This document shows, one piece after another, positions 13,255-16,032 of a stretch of DNA of 16,032 nucleotides. The notes under the pieces are model-generated. The model made no database searches, had not been told where the DNA came from, and saw nothing but the letters and a program-made list of their open reading frames with translations. The DNA lies in NCBI GenBank assembly GCA_035574455.1, contig DATLYT010000139.1, positions 1 to 16,032 of the forward strand, given 5' to 3'. Source of the stretch: DATLYT01 sp035574455 (GTDB lineage: Bacteria; Bacteroidota; Ignavibacteria; UBA10030). The translations under genes were made by a program, and so were the position numbers. Within the stretch, counting starts at the first letter, position 1. The number at the start of each line of letters is the position of its first letter.

Positions 13255-13285
13255 TTTATACAGGGCGGCCTAATAGGAGTTAGCC
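13255..13285 (+). other. attI: Candidate attI / first cassette boundary with repeat copy 2
   Basis: The second copy of the 20-bp repeat (13255-13274) ends in GGCCTAAT. It is followed after 4 nt by GTTAGCC (13279-13285), which matches the GTTRRRY recombination core at 6 of 7. GGCCTAA and GTTAGCC form an imperfect inverted pair like an IntI-bound simple site. Cassette 1 would then begin at 13280, 28 nt before its start codon. In reverse-orientation integrons attI lies at the 3' side of intI, as here. The exact extent is inferred. Confidence 0.55.
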
Positions 13286-13307
13286 CTCGACAGGAGTATC
13301 AGAGGAC

Positions 13308-14492
13308 ATGAAGCCAGTTAGCGATCAACTCTTCACACTCGAGAACGACGGCACGCCGGAAGCCAGTTGGGAACGGTGCTTAGCAAAGGACCTCGGTCTA
13401 GCGGAGTCCTGGCTTCGCGACCAGATCTTCAAGAATCCGGAATTGGTCATTGGGCCTTGCCGGGCGGCGGGCATTACCGACGATGACTGGTATGCCTGGC
13501 AGCGTGAATACAATGTCGCAGATGCCGGTCGGATAGACGTTCTGCTCTTATCGTCTCAGGGCCGTGTCGGCGTCGTCGAGACCAAACTGGCGTACAACCC
13601 CGAGAAGCGAAGGCAGGTACTCGCCCAGGCTCTCGACTACCTCGCGCACCTGCCCGAGCAGTTCGACGAGTCGATGCCGCGGATCCCGACCGATGAGAAT
13701 GGGATGCCGGTCGCAGAGGCGGAGGAAGTCCGCGAGGCGGTGGCCGAGGGCGACGTCCTTGTCATCATCGCCAGTGACGAAACTGATCCCAAGGTGGTGA
13801 AGTTGAGCGGACGTATCTTCCCGGACAACCTTGTCAAGCAGTGGGATCTTGCGTTGGTTGACGTCGCACTGTACCGCGCGCTTTCAGATCATTCGAGCGG
13901 GTACCTCATCGTGCCACATCTCAGGAACTTTGTCCGCAGTGAGCCGAGGCAGGTTGTTCGCGTCGTCGTTCAAGGAGAGACGCCAAGCGCAAGGGTCGAG
14001 GTCGAGCGAATCGCCCCAGATGAAAGCACGTCGGCGCGGCAGAAGTGGGATGAGAAGAGGTTTTTCGAGAACCTCGAAAGCGGGCGCGCACCGAACGCGG
14101 TCCGTCGGTTGGCCTCGCAGCTTCGCGATCTTGTCGGGCGATTCCCGGATTCACTCAGCCTGGCCTATGGCACTGGCAAGGACGGCAGCGTGGTGTTGAA
14201 GCGACGCAATGGCGGGCTGATCGAGGTGTACGGATCAGGGAGAATCAGGTTCAGACCATCGCTGTTTGGCCGGGCACTCGGTGAAAAAGTTGGCACTGCG
14301 TACCGTCGCCGACTTGAGACGATCGCGCCCGAAGCTCTCCGAATGCACTACCCACAACTGCCGCCAGAGGCTGCCGGGCGCGTAGCACCCGTGCTCTTCG
14401 AGGCCATTTGTCAGGCAGTTGAAGCGGCCGAAGATGAAACGGCGGTTGGCGGGGGCCTTTGGTCGAACACCACGAGAAAGGTCAAGGGCTAA
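13308..14492 (+). CDS. Cassette 1: PD-(D/E)XK nuclease-like protein of unknown role
   Basis: 394-aa protein carried in an integron cassette. The N-terminal third has a nuclease-like core: Glu45 (KNPELVIG), Asp77 (GRIDVLLL), Glu91-x-Lys93 (VGVVETKLAYNPEKRRQ), then Gln107-x3-Tyr111 (QALDYLAHL). This is the E...D...ExK...QxxxY order of PD-(D/E)XK enzymes of the RecB/NucS type. The remainder (LVIIASDE, DLALVDVALYR, a basic middle region and RRRNGGLIEVYGSGRIRF-like strands near 300) has no assigned family. I see no helicase, methylase or transmembrane partner, so it would act alone. GGAG lies upstream of ATG 13308 at somewhat long spacing. Its stop codon overlaps the attC1 end, typical of a compact cassette. 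A defence role is plausible but inferred. It is GC-richer than the left half of the window. Confidence 0.72.
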   Translation: MKPVSDQLFTLENDGTPEASWERCLAKDLGLAESWLRDQIFKNPELVIGPCRAAGITDDDWYAWQREYNVADAGRIDVLLLSSQGRVGVVETKLAYNPEKRRQVLAQALDYLAHLPEQFDESMPRIPTDENGMPVAEAEEVREAVAEGDVLVIIASDETDPKVVKLSGRIFPDNLVKQWDLALVDVALYRALSDHSSGYLIVPHLRNFVRSEPRQVVRVVVQGETPSARVEVERIAPDESTSARQKWDEKRFFENLESGRAPNAVRRLASQLRDLVGRFPDSLSLAYGTGKDGSVVLKRRNGGLIEVYGSGRIRFRPSLFGRALGEKVGTAYRRRLETIAPEALRMHYPQLPPEAAGRVAPVLFEAICQAVEAAEDETAVGGGLWSNTTRKVKG

Positions 14493-14563
14493 CAACGCGC
14501 TGGAGCCGACAGCGCATCTGGAAGAGAACGTGAATGCGCTGCGGCTCAGCGCGAACGTTAGGT
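14487..14563 (+). other. attC: attC1 recombination site closing cassette 1
   Basis: It runs from GGCTAAC (14487-14493) to GTTAGGT (14557-14563), 77 bp. The arms CGCGCTGGAGCCGACAGCGC and GCGCTGCGGCTCAGCGCG pair almost perfectly, leaving two unpaired bases on one arm. These are the extrahelical bases that give strand selectivity to folded attC sites. The core GTTAGGT fits GTTRRRY; the left core has one mismatch. The cassette junction is between 14557 and 14558. Confidence 0.9.
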
Positions 14564-14601
14564 GTCATTTTAAGCCCACGACGCAAAAGGAGATTCTACC
14601 G

Positions 14602-15888
14602 ATGAACATGCAGAACCTTCCGCCTGGTGGTGATGAAGCGTTGAGCTTCCCTCTCATCCAGGCGTTATTCGGACGGCGGGCGCGCCGGTTTTCACTCGGC
14701 GCCTCCATCCCCGATGGCCCCCTGGCCTTTACCTCTCGCCACGAACCATTTCCCCTGACCGAACTGGAACAGATGATGGTGCTGACAGCAGCAGGCGGCA
14801 ATACGGGCTGGCATTTTATGATCACGCGCAACGCACGCTATGCACCCTATCTGGCGAATTACTCTGGCGCTGCAGGTGGACGAACCTTCCCTTCGGCGGC
14901 GGGATTCCATACCAGTGAAGTGTTCTTCACTGATGACAACGGCGTGTACTTCTTTCCGATGCGAGATGCGCCGGCGTTGGTGGAGCGGGAACCAGGTGAG
15001 GCGCTTAACCTAGATGCCATTCTCGAAGCCCACCGCAAGCGTATCCGCAAGCTTCAGGACAGGCGGCTGCATATCCCTGCAGCCGAGCCGTACATGGAGG
15101 GGCACAATACCTGGTGCGTCAATCGCCCAGGCAGCACCCTCATCATTCCGGTGGCGGACATCGCCCAACACGCCATCGCCGGACTCTGTTTCATCACCCA
15201 GAACGGCTACTGTATCTACGATGATATAAACCGCGAACGCATTCCGGGCCTCGAACGCTTCCGGCAGCTTGTGGACGCGGACAATCCCATGCCTCTCACG
15301 TTCTTTGAGCAGTACATGCTGACCGAGGCAACAGTTGAGCTGGGCACGTGCTGCTATGCGGGCATGCTCATGCTACAGGCCATGGGCCTGGGGGGCTGGA
15401 TGTTCGACGGCATTGACCGCCACGTCATCCTCGGCGCCAGCGGTGATCCACAGGTGCCGGGCCTGGGTTTCCGCTACGACACCAATGAGCGCTGGTCCAT
15501 TCCCAACCCAACGGGCCTCTCGGGAGTCTTTGAAGGCTACTGCCCACCTCACTATCAGGACATGCGGGCCGCGGTGGAGGCCTTTGTTCGACGCAAGTTC
15601 GGCGTGGGAGGGCCATACCATCCCGATACACCGGGCCCCTGGAAGGAGAGTTCGCGGGTCCGTTCGAGTGCTCAGGTACACGGCGAAGAGTTCAAGGAGT
15701 GCGTAGCGCTTCAGGCGCAATACATCTATGACCGGTTTGCCAAGTTCCCTGGCACGGTGCCGAGCATCTTTTCGCTGATGTACCTGCAATGCCATCATCT
15801 CGACTTGGAATTTTACGACCACTACTTCGAACCGGGCGCGTATTTGCAGACACATGCCGAGCATATGGCGCGTTGGCACAGCCGATGA
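14602..15888 (+). CDS. Cassette 2: large nitroreductase-like protein
   Basis: 428-aa protein. The N-terminal region (LIQALFGRRARRFSLGASIPDGPL, then PLTELEQMMVLTAAGGNTGWHFMITRN) resembles the FMN-site entry of nitroreductase-fold proteins (RRSxRxF ... AA...GN). A mid-protein block, QYMLTEATVELGTCCYAGMLMLQAMGLGGWMFDGID, resembles their helix leading to the second FMN contact. The C-terminal quarter (EGYCPPHYQDMRAAVEAFVRRKF ... HHLDLEFYDHYFEPGAYLQTH) is not assigned. FMN binding and substrate are inference. AAAAGGAG precedes ATG 14602; the frame is open upstream through attC1 and is not coding there. At over 1.3 kb the cassette is long for an integron. Confidence 0.6.
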   Translation: MNMQNLPPGGDEALSFPLIQALFGRRARRFSLGASIPDGPLAFTSRHEPFPLTELEQMMVLTAAGGNTGWHFMITRNARYAPYLANYSGAAGGRTFPSAAGFHTSEVFFTDDNGVYFFPMRDAPALVEREPGEALNLDAILEAHRKRIRKLQDRRLHIPAAEPYMEGHNTWCVNRPGSTLIIPVADIAQHAIAGLCFITQNGYCIYDDINRERIPGLERFRQLVDADNPMPLTFFEQYMLTEATVELGTCCYAGMLMLQAMGLGGWMFDGIDRHVILGASGDPQVPGLGFRYDTNERWSIPNPTGLSGVFEGYCPPHYQDMRAAVEAFVRRKFGVGGPYHPDTPGPWKESSRVRSSAQVHGEEFKECVALQAQYIYDRFAKFPGTVPSIFSLMYLQCHHLDLEFYDHYFEPGAYLQTHAEHMARWHSR

Positions 15889-15889
15889 C

Positions 15890-15953
15890 GCCTAACAAGC
15901 GCTTGCAGCGGACGCTCGCTCCGCTCGCGCCGCTGAAGCGACAAGCGTTGGGC
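15890..15953 (+). other. attC: attC2 recombination site closing cassette 2
   Basis: Bounded by GCCTAAC (15890-15896) and GTTGGGC (15947-15953), both fitting the consensus cores, 64 bp. Inner arms GCGCTTGCAGCGG and CCGCTGAAGCGAC pair with an unpaired base, and a GC-rich tip (GCTCGCTCCGCTCGCGC) forms the apex. It begins 1 nt after the cassette 2 stop codon. Its stem sequence differs from attC1, so the cassettes come from different sources. Cassette 3 starts at 15948. Confidence 0.9.
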
Positions 15954-15994
15954 GGCAATGCCTAGAAAGACATCTCTGTAAACAGGAGCGAATT

Positions 15995-16032
15995 ATGGAA
16001 AAGAATCTGACCGCTAGAGCTTCCATTACCAT
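15995..16032 (+). CDS. Cassette 3: start of a probable SRPBCC-family protein (partial)
   Basis: Reads MEKNLTARASIT before the window ends, preceded by AGGAG (15984-15988) 6 nt before the ATG. The opening resembles SRPBCC/AHSA1 proteins, where a lysine-rich start leads into the first strand. Twelve residues are too few for certainty. Its start lies 47 nt after the attC2 cut site, a normal cassette layout. Confidence 0.4.
   Translation, partial: MEKNLTARASIT

Noticed and set aside
13131..13285. attC-like site made of GCCTAAT and GTTAGCC around a 137-bp geneless cassette
   Set aside because: The inner arms show no L'/L'' pairing and the length is above the normal attC range; I prefer attI with a duplicated repeat.
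15373..15879. 168-aa minus-strand frame in cassette 2
   Set aside because: It is antisense to the only frame framed by attC sites with a ribosome site; cassette genes usually read toward their attC.

Overview
The window looks like an accessory-rich chromosomal segment of a Bacteroidota/Chlorobiota-type bacterium. This is inferred from a DUF5916 outer-membrane protein, an IS200-like transposase flanked by AACCCT-gaa-AGGGTT palindromes, a GxxExxY element, and an integron whose integrase points the same way as its cassettes. Base composition is mixed in most of the window and visibly GC-richer in the integron at the right end. No rRNA, tRNA or CRISPR array was seen.

Layout. (1) 338-2696: an ECF42-type sigma factor (N-terminal sigma domains plus a long TPR-like C-terminal extension) and a DGPF/YCII-family protein, the family that normally accompanies ECF42. 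They are now separated by a Y1 (HUH) transposase gene bracketed by two pairs of REP-like hairpins. (2) 2891-7904: a tightly spaced co-directional run. It encodes a 61-residue Cys-rich protein, a SAM methyltransferase with a Cys-rich tail, a DUF5916 outer-membrane barrel, an ABM-type monooxygenase-like protein, a SigZ-like ECF sigma with a CC...CCCC tail, and an NAD-dependent epimerase-like protein. (3) 7905-8205: an intergenic strip holding the 3' remnant of a lost DGPF gene, a perfect 19-bp Fur-like palindrome and an ECF42-like promoter (TGTCGA-17-CGAC) ahead of the second DGPF gene. (4) 8206-11961: DGPF gene 2, an antitoxin/MazF pair on the minus strand, DGPF gene 3, a GxxExxY gene inside a small repeat-bounded element, a PhnB-like VOC protein, an AHSA1-like SRPBCC protein and a DUF4256 protein. 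(5) 12091-16032: an integron in the 'reverse' orientation. It has an integrase gene broken by an internal deletion of about 49 bp, an attI-like region with a 20-bp direct repeat, cassette 1 (a PD-(D/E)XK nuclease-like protein) with attC1, cassette 2 (a large nitroreductase-like protein) with attC2, and the start of cassette 3 (probably SRPBCC).

How the parts may work together. The ECF42 factor plausibly drives the scattered DGPF genes; one has a promoter of the expected form, and others have lost theirs or been interrupted by small mobile elements. The 2891-7904 run has Cys clusters in three of six products including its own sigma factor, which suggests a thiol- or metal(loid)-responsive unit. 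The integron array can no longer be rearranged by its own integrase, but its attC sites look intact and could be used by an integrase supplied in trans.
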